From Lachnospiraceae bacterium (lineage in GTDB: Bacteria; Bacillota; Clostridia; Lachnospirales; Lachnospiraceae), in NCBI GenBank assembly GCA_017552715.1, contig JAFZOW010000109.1:1-49893 (forward strand): a stretch of DNA of 49,893 nucleotides, in the 5' to 3' direction. The position numbers and the translations under genes are program-made. Shown here piece by piece: positions 34,524 through 42,121 of this stretch. Positions within the stretch are counted from its first letter, which is position 1; each line of letters begins with the position of its first letter. The notes beneath the pieces are model-generated. The model ran no database searches. It worked only from the letters and a program-made list of their open reading frames with translations, and had not been told where the DNA came from.

Positions 34524-34554
34524 CGGCGGGGCGTAAGGCCCCGCCGATTTTTTT
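34524..34554 (+). terminator. Rho-independent terminator after hsp20
   Basis: GC-rich arms CGGCGGGGC (34524-34532) and GCCCCGCCG (34538-34546) with a 5-base loop are followed by seven T residues. Confidence 0.9.
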
Positions 34555-34575
34555 GTTCCGATATGCAGGCAGCTG

Positions 34576-34584
34576 TGCTATAAT
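34576..34584 (+). promoter_or_regulatory. Extended -10 promoter of the membrane GGDEF gene
   Basis: TGC-TATAAT (34576-34584) lies 27 bases before the GTG start; no good -35 is seen (TTCCGA at the right distance). Confidence 0.5.
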
Positions 34585-34611
34585 ACCCTTCAGGAAAGGC
34601 GGAACTGCTGA

Positions 34612-35697
34612 GTGAAGGACAGGAAGATCATAGGAAAAACAATGCATTTCCTGGTTCATAACGGCTTTATATTCACCGTTATGATCATGTGCCTGGTGCA
34701 TCTGACACTGTTTTTTATCATGTGTGCCGGGGCGGTGATGCCGCTGATCTATTTCAACATCCTCAGTGTTGCGGTCTATCTGGCCTGTGTCCTTTTATGC
34801 AGATACGGGCATATCATGCCGGCCTATGTCTGCATCCTTCTGGAGGTTACCGCGTATACGATCACTTCCGTGCATTATCTGGGTTTGAACAGCGGTTCCT
34901 GCTGTTTCCTCTGGTCCATCGTTCCCATCATCATCTATTTCGGCTCTTACCTGTTTAAGGGCCATAAACGCTGGACCATCGTTCTTATACTGCTCTTGAA
35001 TTTCCTGACATATGTATTACTGTATATCCGCTATGCGGATGCACAGCCGGTCTACGCGCTTGCGCAGCCGGTAGAGGGGATACTGACCATCTTCTCCTCC
35101 TTCGTTATGGTGTTTTCGATGATCTTTTACAATACGATATACATCTATGCAAGCGAGTACGAAAGGGTCAGCCTGGAACAGGAAAATCAGCAGTTATCAC
35201 TGGATGCATATGAAGATACCCTTACCGGACTGCTGAACCGCCGGGGCTTTCTGCCTGTGATCGAAGCTTACATGAAAGAGGCTCCCTCGGCAGATTTCGG
35301 CATCGCCTTCTGCGATCTGGATGATTTCAAACGTATCAATGATACTTACGGTCATGACTGCGGAGATGAGGTGCTGAGGCATATCACCAGACTGTTCAAG
35401 AAAGAACTGCACGGCTGTGATATATGCAGATGGGGCGGTGAAGAGATCCTGGTCTTTCTGAAGGACTACGAGCCGGAAGCCGCTAAGGAAAAGATGGAAG
35501 AGATGCGGAAGAGCATAGAATCAAATCCGACGGTATTTTTCAACCGCCGGATCGATGCTACGATCACCATCGGCCTTGAGGTGAACAAAGAGATCTACCA
35601 TGAGCCGGAGGAGATCATCAGGGTTGCCGATGAACGTATGTATTACGGCAAACAGCACGGGAAAAACATGCTGGTCTGCGAAGATGCGGATCAGTGA
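34612..35697 (+). CDS. Membrane diguanylate cyclase (GGDEF protein)
   Basis: GTG 34612 is used; ATG 34642 is an alternative start. The 361-residue protein has about six membrane helices (from ~18 to ~180) without a recognisable periplasmic domain. A short coiled linker and a GGDEF domain (about 198-358) follow, starting DTLTGLLNRRGF and with CDLDDFKRINDTYGHDCGDE intact. The signature reads GGEEI (275-279), an accepted active variant. It should make cyclic di-GMP. The gene's stop overlaps the convergent GH39 gene by 7 bases. Confidence 0.9.
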   Translation: MKDRKIIGKTMHFLVHNGFIFTVMIMCLVHLTLFFIMCAGAVMPLIYFNILSVAVYLACVLLCRYGHIMPAYVCILLEVTAYTITSVHYLGLNSGSCCFLWSIVPIIIYFGSYLFKGHKRWTIVLILLLNFLTYVLLYIRYADAQPVYALAQPVEGILTIFSSFVMVFSMIFYNTIYIYASEYERVSLEQENQQLSLDAYEDTLTGLLNRRGFLPVIEAYMKEAPSADFGIAFCDLDDFKRINDTYGHDCGDEVLRHITRLFKKELHGCDICRWGGEEILVFLKDYEPEAAKEKMEEMRKSIESNPTVFFNRRIDATITIGLEVNKEIYHEPEEIIRVADERMYYGKQHGKNMLVCEDADQ

Positions 35698-37226
35698 GTG
35701 TGCTGCATCACTCTTTCGTAATCATAGCCTCTGTCGGCTTTGACCACGGAGGGAGTAAGTTCGAAATAGACCAGAGCGTTTTCCGCAAGGGGCAGCTCAA
35801 AGCTTACGCGTCCGTCTTTGCTCTGTAAGCGGCTGCCGGAGACTGCGGGATATGCCGCAGACTTAAGGAGTGAAATGATCTCCTCATCCGGATTTGCAGG
35901 TTCCCCGATGGAATGCCAGAGCTTCAGGGGATTGCAGCTCTCCTCATCCACCCGCTTTTCCACCAGACTGTATTCGGCTTCGCCCGCTTCTAACTCCAGG
36001 CTTACATTAAGATCTTTTCCTTCCCTCTGCCTTGTGGCATTGAAGAGAACGCCCCGGAAGCTGCCGTCTTCATATTTCATGATGACCCCGTTATCGCTCT
36101 TGTGAACGCATACGCCCTCTTTCTTCTTGAGTGCCTTGAAGAAGGCGAAGCTCCAGAAGGTGGGCTTGGGGATGCAGCCGTTGGCTACCAGACCGAAACC
36201 GCCGTGGAAAGGCGTGAAGGGCACGCCCATTTCTTCGAAGACATCTCCGAAGGTCCAGTAGGAATAGGATTCGTTGTCATCCCCCAGACGGGAAAGCTGT
36301 TTTGCGATGTACGCCGCATTCTGGTTGGTATCATGCAGCGGGCAGTTGGGGATATAGGAGGTGTTGAACTCCGTGATGTGGATGGGAAGTCCCTTATACT
36401 CCGGATAGCGGTCTATGATCTCACGGGTGCTGTGAAGGTTTTTGAAGCCCGCTTCGTCATCCATGAGCTCCGCATAGCCGTAATGCCCGGTCCTTTCGGG
36501 AAGCTCCGTGGTGTAGTGGTGCCTTGTCACAAAGTCGATGGGCAGGGAATTGTTGTGGCAGAATTCCATGAAAGCGCTGATCCACTTTTCATCCGTGCCG
36601 CCGCAGACAGCCGGGCCTCCCACACGGAAGCGCTCATCCACGGCCTTGATCGCCTCAAAGGATTCCTTAAAGAGTTTGAAATATTCATCCATGTCCGCCT
36701 TATACCAGAAGCCCGGAAGATTCGGCTCGTTCCAGACTTCGATGGGGAAGCTTAAGGCGTCCTCGCCGTATCTTTCAAGCAGATGCCTGAGCAGCGCCTG
36801 CACCAGGTCTTTCCAGGCCTCGTAGGACTTGGGCGGTGTGGTATTTCCCTTCCAGTAGAAGATGGTCTGCTCGCCGCTGGCCATCTTTTTCGGCATAAAG
36901 CCCAGCTCCAGGAAAGGATCGAGACCCATGCTCCTGTAGTCGTCCATCACCCGGTCGAGATAGGTGAAATTGTATTCCACTTCGTAGGGGCTGTCGGGAT
37001 TAAAGAAATCCTGCCGGAACTCCTGATATATGGCCATGTCATCCGTAAAGAGTCCGTGACCCCGGATATGCTTGAAGCCGATGTGCTCCTGCACCAGTTT
37101 AAGCTGATCATGATACTCCTTGTGGAGTGCCAGGCTCATTCTTCCGGTACCTATGCAGTAATCCACCTGATTGTGAAAATCTGCCCGATCCCCGTCATGC
37201 ACTGAAATGATGATAGTTTCTGCCAT
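35691..37226 (-). CDS. GH39 family glycosidase (beta-xylosidase-like)
   Basis: GGGAGG precedes the ATG. The 511-residue protein is a cytoplasmic GH39 enzyme: the TIM barrel carries WNEPN with acid/base E167 and HITEFN with nucleophile E286, and a C-terminal beta domain ends near residue 495. No signal peptide is present, so it would act on imported oligosaccharides, most likely removing xylose from xylo-oligosaccharides. It has its own promoter with repeated TTGTCCG sites, but no transporter or regulator gene is adjacent. Confidence 0.92.
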   Translation of the reverse strand: MAETIIISVHDGDRADFHNQVDYCIGTGRMSLALHKEYHDQLKLVQEHIGFKHIRGHGLFTDDMAIYQEFRQDFFNPDSPYEVEYNFTYLDRVMDDYRSMGLDPFLELGFMPKKMASGEQTIFYWKGNTTPPKSYEAWKDLVQALLRHLLERYGEDALSFPIEVWNEPNLPGFWYKADMDEYFKLFKESFEAIKAVDERFRVGGPAVCGGTDEKWISAFMEFCHNNSLPIDFVTRHHYTTELPERTGHYGYAELMDDEAGFKNLHSTREIIDRYPEYKGLPIHITEFNTSYIPNCPLHDTNQNAAYIAKQLSRLGDDNESYSYWTFGDVFEEMGVPFTPFHGGFGLVANGCIPKPTFWSFAFFKALKKKEGVCVHKSDNGVIMKYEDGSFRGVLFNATRQREGKDLNVSLELEAGEAEYSLVEKRVDEESCNPLKLWHSIGEPANPDEEIISLLKSAAYPAVSGSRLQSKDGRVSFELPLAENALVYFELTPSVVKADRGYDYERVMQHTH

Positions 37227-37267
37227 TTTCTTTTCCTCCCGGATGGATATGATGGAATAAACGCTGC

Positions 37268-37332
37268 TTGTCCGATTATAGCATCATTACGCCTTCCGGA
37301 CAATGATAATGAGTTATCACTTTTTGTCCGAT
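37268..37332 (-). promoter_or_regulatory. GH39 promoter with repeated TTGTCCG sites
   Basis: On the minus strand TTGTCC (37298-37303), 17 bp and TATAAT (37275-37280) form a promoter. Direct copies of TTGTCCGAT lie at 37268-37276 and 37324-37332, with an inverted CCGGACAA at 37296-37303. A separate palindrome, TGATAA-TGAG-TTATCA, is at 37304-37319. These are likely operator sites for an unknown regulator of the xylosidase. Confidence 0.5.
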
Positions 37333-37346
37333 CGAGGGCTTTGGAC

Positions 37347-37384
37347 ATTAACCTATTGACATGGTAGGTTAATAGTGTTATATT
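37347..37384 (+). promoter_or_regulatory. rrf2 promoter with Rrf2-type operator
   Basis: The inverted repeat ATTAACCTA-N9-TAGGTTAAT (37347-37373) is perfect. The -35 TTGACA (37356-37361) lies exactly between the arms, and TATATT (37379-37384) follows after 17 bp. The same CCTA-N9-TAGG core occurs at the metY promoter. Confidence 0.8.
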
Positions 37385-37420
37385 TTCAACATCTCAGTGA
37401 TATGGGAAAAGGGGGCTTGG

Positions 37421-37858
37421 ATGAAAGTATCGACAAGAGTGGAATACGGGCTGATCGCCCTGACGGATATAGTGATCTTCGGGGAAAAAGGAACGAGCGT
37501 ATCGGCTCCGGAGATCGCGCAGAGAGAAAGGATCCCGCGGAAATATCTGGAACATATCCTGCTTCTGTTGAGGCAGGCGGGCTTTATCGAAGCACATAAG
37601 GGGATAAGAGGCGGATATGCACTGGCCCGCGCTCCGGAGGAAGTTACTCTGTCGGAGGTGCTGAATGCGCTGGACTCCGGCATCCTGGCGGAGATGGAAA
37701 CACCGGAGAGCGGAGGTCTCCGTCCGGTCCTGAACCGCTGCTTCTGGGGAGAGATCAACGAAAGGCTCAATTCCTATGCGGAGAACCTGACCCTCAGCGA
37801 TTTTGCGGGTCGGTGCCGGGATGCATCCAGTGCGGACTGGGATCTGTATGTGATATGA
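37421..37858 (+). CDS. Rrf2 family transcriptional regulator (first of two)
   Basis: ATG 37421 follows a GGGGG ribosome binding site. The 145-residue protein has the Rrf2 fold: MKVSTRVEYGLIAL, a helix-turn-helix around APEIAQRERIPRKYLEHILLLL, and a wing with KGIRGGYAL. It has only two late cysteines, so it lacks the three-Cys iron-sulfur site and resembles the CymR branch, which controls cysteine metabolism in Firmicutes. Its own promoter and that of metY-cysK share an operator, so it is the better candidate for sulfur control here. Confidence 0.88.
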   Translation: MKVSTRVEYGLIALTDIVIFGEKGTSVSAPEIAQRERIPRKYLEHILLLLRQAGFIEAHKGIRGGYALARAPEEVTLSEVLNALDSGILAEMETPESGGLRPVLNRCFWGEINERLNSYAENLTLSDFAGRCRDASSADWDLYVI

Positions 37859-37862
37859 AAAA

Positions 37863-37903
37863 GAGCGGCCTTGCTTCAGTTAAGCAGGTCGCTCAGTTTT
37901 TTT
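37863..37903 (+). terminator. Terminator between the convergent rrf2 genes
   Basis: GAGCGGCCTTGCTT pairs with AAGCAGG-TCGCTC around a short loop and is followed by seven T residues. It lies over the 3' end of the convergent second rrf2 gene. Confidence 0.7.
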
Positions 37904-38274
37904 CCGTAAAAGAAATCGTGGACCATTTGGTCAAATTCCGTCCACATGGGCAGAGTCTCGCAGAACTTACGCCGCGGGCAGTCGTTTTCTTCGCTTGCCA
38001 GGCAGGCAACGGGGGAAAGCGAGCCCTCCATAAGATCCAGGATCTCGCCGATGGTATATTCCTCCGGTTTCCTGCATAATCTGTAACCGCCCTTTTTCCC
38101 GCTGGCTCCCGTAAGAAGTTTGCCGGAGACCAGTTCTTTGGCGATGATCTCGAGATATTTCTTCGAAAGATCCTGTCTTTCGGCTATATCCTTTAAGGGG
38201 ATGTAGCTGCCGTCATCATTCTGCGCCAGATCCAGCATTATGCGGATCGCATATCTTCCTCTTGTTGAGATCAT
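37876..38274 (-). CDS. Rrf2 family regulator with three-cysteine motif (second of two)
   Basis: The 132-residue protein begins MISTRGRYAIRIML, with a helix-turn-helix (LKDIAERQDLSKKYLEIIAKEL) and a GKKGGYRL wing. It has C-x7-C-x5-C near the C-terminal third (in ACLASEENDCPRRKFC), similar to the cluster site of IscR-type Rrf2 proteins, so it may sense iron-sulfur clusters or redox state. Its own promoter (TTGATT, 18 bp, TATAAT on the minus strand; 38333-38304) lacks the CCTA-N9-TAGG sites. It is divergent from the metY-cysK operon. Confidence 0.87.
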   Translation of the reverse strand: MISTRGRYAIRIMLDLAQNDDGSYIPLKDIAERQDLSKKYLEIIAKELVSGKLLTGASGKKGGYRLCRKPEEYTIGEILDLMEGSLSPVACLASEENDCPRRKFCETLPMWTEFDQMVHDFFYGKKLSDLLN

Positions 38275-38357
38275 AGTATTGTCCCTCTGCTGAACTTTTC
38301 TCTATTATAGCGCAATCCGGAGGGTCAAATCAAATAAATTTAAAAAAATCCATAATA

Positions 38358-38390
38358 CCTATTGACATAGTAGGGAAATGGTGTTATAGT
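38358..38390 (+). promoter_or_regulatory. metY-cysK promoter with Rrf2-type operator
   Basis: TTGACA (38362-38367), 17 bp and TATAGT (38385-38390) form a strong promoter. The operator core CCTA-N9-TAGG (38358-38374) has the same spacing and the same position relative to the -35 as at 37347-37373. The transcript would carry a leader of about 180 bases. The 302-base gap between the second rrf2 gene and metY holds this promoter, the leader ORF and a hairpin. Confidence 0.8.
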
Positions 38391-38421
38391 TGCCTCAATC
38401 CAAAGCAAGGAGGTAACTGAG

Positions 38422-38490
38422 ATGTTGAACACCATCAGTTTCAGACTGAAAAAGAGCATGCGTAACAGCACGGACATGATGCGATGTTGA
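38422..38490 (+). CDS. Leader ORF ending Met-Met-Arg-Cys upstream of metY
   Basis: A 22-codon ORF has a consensus AGGAGG 8 bases before its ATG, better than that of most genes here. It encodes a basic peptide with Met at positions 1, 13, 19 and 20 and Cys as the last residue before TGA. It lies in the leader of the metY-cysK operon, followed 26 bases later by a 10-bp hairpin. Ending on sulfur amino acid codons suggests a leader peptide sensing Met or Cys supply, but no typical terminator is seen. Confidence 0.5.
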   Translation: MLNTISFRLKKSMRNSTDMMRC

Positions 38491-38516
38491 CGCAGGATAT
38501 GAGCAACTATATAATA

Positions 38517-38539
38517 CACTTCGGAATGGTTCCGAAGTG
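38517..38539 (+). other. Leader hairpin between leader ORF and metY
   Basis: Perfect arms CACTTCGGAA (38517-38526) and TTCCGAAGTG (38530-38539) with loop TGG. No T run follows, so it is not a classic terminator. It ends 22 bases before the metY ribosome binding site and could affect its translation or message stability. Confidence 0.6.
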
Positions 38540-38576
38540 ATGACAACAATAAAAAGATTAAAAGGAGATCGGGATC

Positions 38577-39860
38577 ATGAGTGAATATAGATTTGAAACT
38601 TTACAGCTGCACGTAGGACAGGAACAGGCAGATCCGGCCACGGATTCGAGAGCCGTTCCCATTTATCAGACCACTTCCTATGTTTTTCATAACAGCAAGC
38701 ACGCGGCAGACCGTTTCGGTCTTGCGGATGCGGGTAACATCTACGGCCGCCTGACCAACTCCACCCAGGATGTACTGGAGAAGAGAGTTGCGGCACTTGA
38801 AGGCGGAAGCGCAGCCCTGGCACTGGCCAGCGGCGCTGCAGCCATCACCTATACCATTGAAGCCCTGGCAGCCAACGGCGGGCACATTGTAGCGCAGAAG
38901 ACCATCTACGGCGGCAGCTACAATCTGCTGGCCCATACCCTCCCCCAGTACGGTATTGAAACCACTTTCGTAGACGCTCATGTTCTGAGCGAAGTGGAAG
39001 CAGCGATCAGGGATAACACCCGCGCCATCTATCTGGAGACTCTGGGCAATCCCAACAGTGATATCCCCGATATCGACGCCATCGCAGAGATCGCCCATAA
39101 GCACGGCCTGCCCCTGGTAGTTGACAATACCTTCGGTACGCCTTACCTCTTCCGTCCCATCGAGCACGGTGCGGATATCGTGGTACATTCCGCAACGAAG
39201 TTCATCGGCGGCCACGGCACCACCCTGGGCGGTATCATCGTGGAAGCAGGCAAGTTCAACTGGAAGGCCAGCGGGAAGTATCCCAATATCGCGGATGCCA
39301 ACCCCAGCTATCATGGCGTATCCTTCTATGATGTGGTAGGCCCGGCGGCTTTCGTGACCTACATCCGTGCCATCCTCCTGCGTGATACCGGCGCGACGAT
39401 CTCTCCTTTCAACGCTTTCCTGCTCCTGCAGGGTGTGGAGACCCTTTCCCTGCGCCTGGAGCGTCATGCGGAGAATACGAAGAAGGTTGTGGAGTTTCTG
39501 AGCAAACATCCCCAGGTAGAGAAGGTCAATCATCCTTCCCTGCCGGATCATCCGGATCACGCGCTTTACGAGAAGTATTTCCCCAACGGCGGCGGTTCCA
39601 TCTTTACCTTTGATATCAAGGGCGGAAAGGAAGAAGCCTGGAAGTTCATCGATGCGCTGCAGATCTTCTCGCTGCTCGCCAATGTGGCGGATGTGAAGAG
39701 CCTTGTGATCCATCCGGCTTCCACGACCCATTCCCAGCTTTCGGATGAGGAGCTTCAGGATCAGGGCATCTACCAGAGCACGATCCGCCTCTCCATCGGA
39801 ACCGAGCATATCGACGACATCATTGCAGACCTGAGCAAAGGCTTTGATGCATTGAAATAA
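38577..39860 (+). CDS. metY: O-acetylhomoserine sulfhydrylase (PLP enzyme, Cys/Met metabolism)
   Basis: AAGGAG lies 9 bases before the ATG. The 427-residue protein has the MetY length and pattern: FETLQLHVGQE, PIYQTTSYVF, SGAAAITY, VDNTFGTPYLFRP, and HSATKFIGGHG with the PLP-binding K208. It makes homocysteine from O-acetylhomoserine and sulfide. It is the first structural gene of the operon with cysK, under the Rrf2-type operator and downstream of the leader ORF. Confidence 0.95.
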   Translation: MSEYRFETLQLHVGQEQADPATDSRAVPIYQTTSYVFHNSKHAADRFGLADAGNIYGRLTNSTQDVLEKRVAALEGGSAALALASGAAAITYTIEALAANGGHIVAQKTIYGGSYNLLAHTLPQYGIETTFVDAHVLSEVEAAIRDNTRAIYLETLGNPNSDIPDIDAIAEIAHKHGLPLVVDNTFGTPYLFRPIEHGADIVVHSATKFIGGHGTTLGGIIVEAGKFNWKASGKYPNIADANPSYHGVSFYDVVGPAAFVTYIRAILLRDTGATISPFNAFLLLQGVETLSLRLERHAENTKKVVEFLSKHPQVEKVNHPSLPDHPDHALYEKYFPNGGGSIFTFDIKGGKEEAWKFIDALQIFSLLANVADVKSLVIHPASTTHSQLSDEELQDQGIYQSTIRLSIGTEHIDDIIADLSKGFDALK

Positions 39861-39890
39861 GTGACAGGATAATAAGGAGGAAAAAGTATC

Positions 39891-40826
39891 ATGGCAAACA
39901 TCTATAAGGGAACACTGGGGCTGGTAGGCAATACCCCCCTCGTGGAAGTTGAGAATATCGAGAAGGAACTTGGACTGGAAGCCACGGTCGTGGTAAAGCT
40001 GGAGTATTTTAATCCCGCCGGGAGCGTAAAGGACCGTATCGCAAAGTCCATGATCGAGGATGCGGAGCAGAAAGGCATCCTGAAAGAGGGTTCCGTCATC
40101 ATCGAGCCTACCTCCGGTAATACCGGTATCGGGCTTGCAGCCATAGCTGCATCCAAGGGCTACCGCATCATCCTGACCATGCCCGAGACCATGAGTGTGG
40201 AGCGCAGGAGCATACTGAAGAGTTACGGAGCCGAGATCGTGCTCACGGAAGGCTCCAAGGGTATGAAGGGAGCCATCGAAAAGGCCGACGAGCTGGCGAA
40301 GGAGATCCCGAACAGCTTTATCCCCGGACAGTTCGTGAACCCGGCCAACCCGGCCATCCATAAGGCCACCACCGGTCCCGAGATCTGGAAGGATACGGAC
40401 GGCAAAGTGGACATCTTCATCGCAGGTGTAGGTACCGGCGGTACCGTGACCGGCGTGGGCGAGTATCTGAAGGAGCAGAATCCGAATGTGAAGATCATCG
40501 CTCTGGAGCCCGAGGATTCACCTGTGCTTTCGGAGGGCCGTGCAGGCGCCCATAAGATCCAGGGTATCGGCGCCGGCTTTGTACCCGATGTGCTGAATAC
40601 AAGTGTGTACGACGAGATCTTCAAGGCTTCCAATAAGGATGCTTTCGAGACGGCCAAGCTCCTGGCCCGTAAGGAGGGTATCTCCGTCGGTATCTCCTCC
40701 GGTGCAGCACTTTTCGGAGCCATCGAGCAGGCAAAGAAGCCGGAGAACAAGGGCAAGCTGATCGTGGCACTCCTTCCCGACAGCGGCGACCGTTATTATT
40801 CCACCGCCCTGTTCACGGAGCAGTAA
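39891..40826 (+). CDS. cysK: Cysteine synthase A (O-acetylserine sulfhydrylase)
   Basis: AAGGAGG precedes the ATG. The 311-residue protein has PLP-binding K47 in NPAGSVKDR, the TSGNTG loop (74-79), GTGGTVTGVG, and a C-terminal SSGAALFGAI. It joins O-acetylserine and sulfide to cysteine. It is co-transcribed with metY (30-base gap) and followed by a terminator. cysE, which makes the substrate, is not in the window. Confidence 0.96.
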   Translation: MANIYKGTLGLVGNTPLVEVENIEKELGLEATVVVKLEYFNPAGSVKDRIAKSMIEDAEQKGILKEGSVIIEPTSGNTGIGLAAIAASKGYRIILTMPETMSVERRSILKSYGAEIVLTEGSKGMKGAIEKADELAKEIPNSFIPGQFVNPANPAIHKATTGPEIWKDTDGKVDIFIAGVGTGGTVTGVGEYLKEQNPNVKIIALEPEDSPVLSEGRAGAHKIQGIGAGFVPDVLNTSVYDEIFKASNKDAFETAKLLARKEGISVGISSGAALFGAIEQAKKPENKGKLIVALLPDSGDRYYSTALFTEQ

Positions 40827-40839
40827 AGAGCATTTTTCC

Positions 40840-40878
40840 GGACCTGACCGCGGAATGAGCGTGTCAGGTCCTTTTTTT
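40840..40878 (+). terminator. Rho-independent terminator after cysK
   Basis: Arms GGACCTGAC (40840-40848) and GTCAGGTCC (40863-40871) are followed by seven T residues. Confidence 0.9.
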
Positions 40879-40913
40879 GTCCCTTAATGCCCCGATATCT
40901 GCGCTTTTTCGCT

Positions 40914-40941
40914 TTGCTGATATCCGGATATATGATAAAAT
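40914..40941 (+). promoter_or_regulatory. Promoter of the WYL gene
   Basis: TTGCTG (40914-40919), 16 bp with a TGA just before the -10, and TAAAAT (40936-40941) lie 19 bases before the ribosome binding site of the WYL gene. Confidence 0.5.
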
Positions 40942-40973
40942 AAGGCCAAACAGCTCATCGGGAGGTGAAACCC

Positions 40974-42035
40974 ATGCCCAAAGGTACAAATCAGAAACTC
41001 AAGCTCTATTATCTTGCAAAGATCATGGTGGAAAAAACGGATGATGATCATTCGCTGACCATGCAGGAGATACGGCATCTTCTTGAAGGATATGAGGTGA
41101 CGGCGGACCGGAAGAGTCTTTATGATGATATACAGACGCTGGGTGAGCTGGGGATAGAAGTCATCGGAGAGCGGATCGGAAGGGAATACCATTATCATGT
41201 GGGTCAGAAGAATTTTGAGCTGGCGGAGCTGAAGCTTTTAGTGGACGCCATACAGTCCTCCAAGTTCATCACCGAGAAGAAATCGAATGAGCTGATCAAA
41301 AAGCTTACCGGCATGGTAAGTGAGTACGAAGCCCGGGAACTGAAGCGGCAGGTGGTGGTGCAGGGCCGCATCAAGACCATGAATGAGAGCATCTATTATG
41401 TGGTGGACGAGATCCACCGGGCCATAGCAAATAATAAAAAGATACGTTTTGAATATTATCAGTGGAATACTAAGAAAGAACTGGAGCTGAAGCGGGAGGA
41501 GCTGTATGAGGTAAGCCCCTGGGCCCTCATGTGGGATGACGAGAATTACTATCTCATCGCCCATGTGGAGGAAGAAAAGGAAGATCTGCCTGACGGCAAA
41601 CCTTTGAAGCGCCTCAAAGCCGGTGCAGGCTCTCCCGAACGAAGTTCGGGGGCTGAGATCAAGCACTACCGTGTGGACAAGATACGGAATATCGAGATCC
41701 TGAAGGACAGACGGCAGGGCAGGGATATCTTCCGGGAGTTTGATGTGGCCGCCTATGCCAAGAAGAGTTTCGGGATGTTCGGCGGAGAGGAAACGGAAGT
41801 GGCCATAGAATTCGCCGATCCTTTAGCGGGGGTGTTCATAGACCGTTTCGGAAAAGAGATAACGATCCTGAAGGGCTCCAAAGCCGGCTGGTCAAAGACC
41901 TGGGTAAAGGTGGCGATGAGCGGTCAGTTCCTGGGCTGGATCTTTGCCCTGGGGAAAAACGTGCGCATCACCGGACCGGAGGAAGTGGTGAAGCTGTACA
42001 AAAACAGGCTGAAGGAGGAAACGGCGCAGTACTGA
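40974..42035 (+). CDS. WYL domain transcriptional regulator carrying an in-frame repeat
   Basis: ATG 40974 follows GGGAGG by 8 bases. The 353-residue protein has an N-terminal winged helix (TMQEIRHLLEGYEVTADRKSLYDDIQTL), a helical linker, the WYL domain (about 140-270; SPWALMWDDENYYLIAHV) and a C-terminal WCX-type extension. Such proteins often bind nucleotides or DNA damage signals. Residues ~210-227 (PLKRLKAGAGSPERSSGAE) replace the short loop found in relatives and are encoded by a copy of the palindromic repeat seen at 5291-5411. The frame is kept, so the gene is probably functional. Confidence 0.88.
   Translation: MPKGTNQKLKLYYLAKIMVEKTDDDHSLTMQEIRHLLEGYEVTADRKSLYDDIQTLGELGIEVIGERIGREYHYHVGQKNFELAELKLLVDAIQSSKFITEKKSNELIKKLTGMVSEYEARELKRQVVVQGRIKTMNESIYYVVDEIHRAIANNKKIRFEYYQWNTKKELELKREELYEVSPWALMWDDENYYLIAHVEEEKEDLPDGKPLKRLKAGAGSPERSSGAEIKHYRVDKIRNIEILKDRRQGRDIFREFDVAAYAKKSFGMFGGEETEVAIEFADPLAGVFIDRFGKEITILKGSKAGWSKTWVKVAMSGQFLGWIFALGKNVRITGPEEVVKLYKNRLKEETAQY
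41602..41656. repeat. Copy of the palindromic repeat inside the WYL coding sequence
   Basis: These 55 bases match the region 5320-5374 at about 45 of 55 positions. The third hairpin is kept, with both sides of one stem pair changed together: CCCGATC/GATCGGG upstream of the diguanylate cyclase gene versus CCCGAAC/GTTCGGG here, around the same GAA loop. The CTTTGA...TCAAAG stem is also kept. The insert is in frame, with no stop codon. Confidence 0.75.
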
Positions 42036-42059
42036 AGCGCCTGTATCACCATCCCGCGC

Positions 42060-42087
42060 TTGTATTTCTGGCAGAATCTGCTACAAT
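42060..42087 (+). promoter_or_regulatory. Promoter upstream of the 42122 gene
   Basis: TTGTAT (42060-42065), 16 bp ending in TGC, and TACAAT (42082-42087) lie 23 bases before a GGAGGA ribosome binding site. Confidence 0.5.
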
Positions 42088-42121
42088 AGAAAGACAGCAT
42101 CTTTTTTGACGGAGGAAAGAA

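Noticed and set aside
38498-38539. 13-codon ORF after the metY leader ORF
   Set aside because: It has no good ribosome binding site and its end lies within the hairpin; it is probably chance.
38340-38549. 69-codon frame on the minus strand in the metY leader
   Set aside because: It is antisense to the promoter, operator and leader ORF, and no ribosome binding site or domain is seen.
38391-38576. T-box or SAM riboswitch in the metY leader
   Set aside because: No AGGGTGGNACCGCG-like T-box sequence and no SAM core could be found in the ~180 bases.
38601-40361. 586-codon frame on the minus strand
   Set aside because: It is a shadow of metY and cysK, which are certain.
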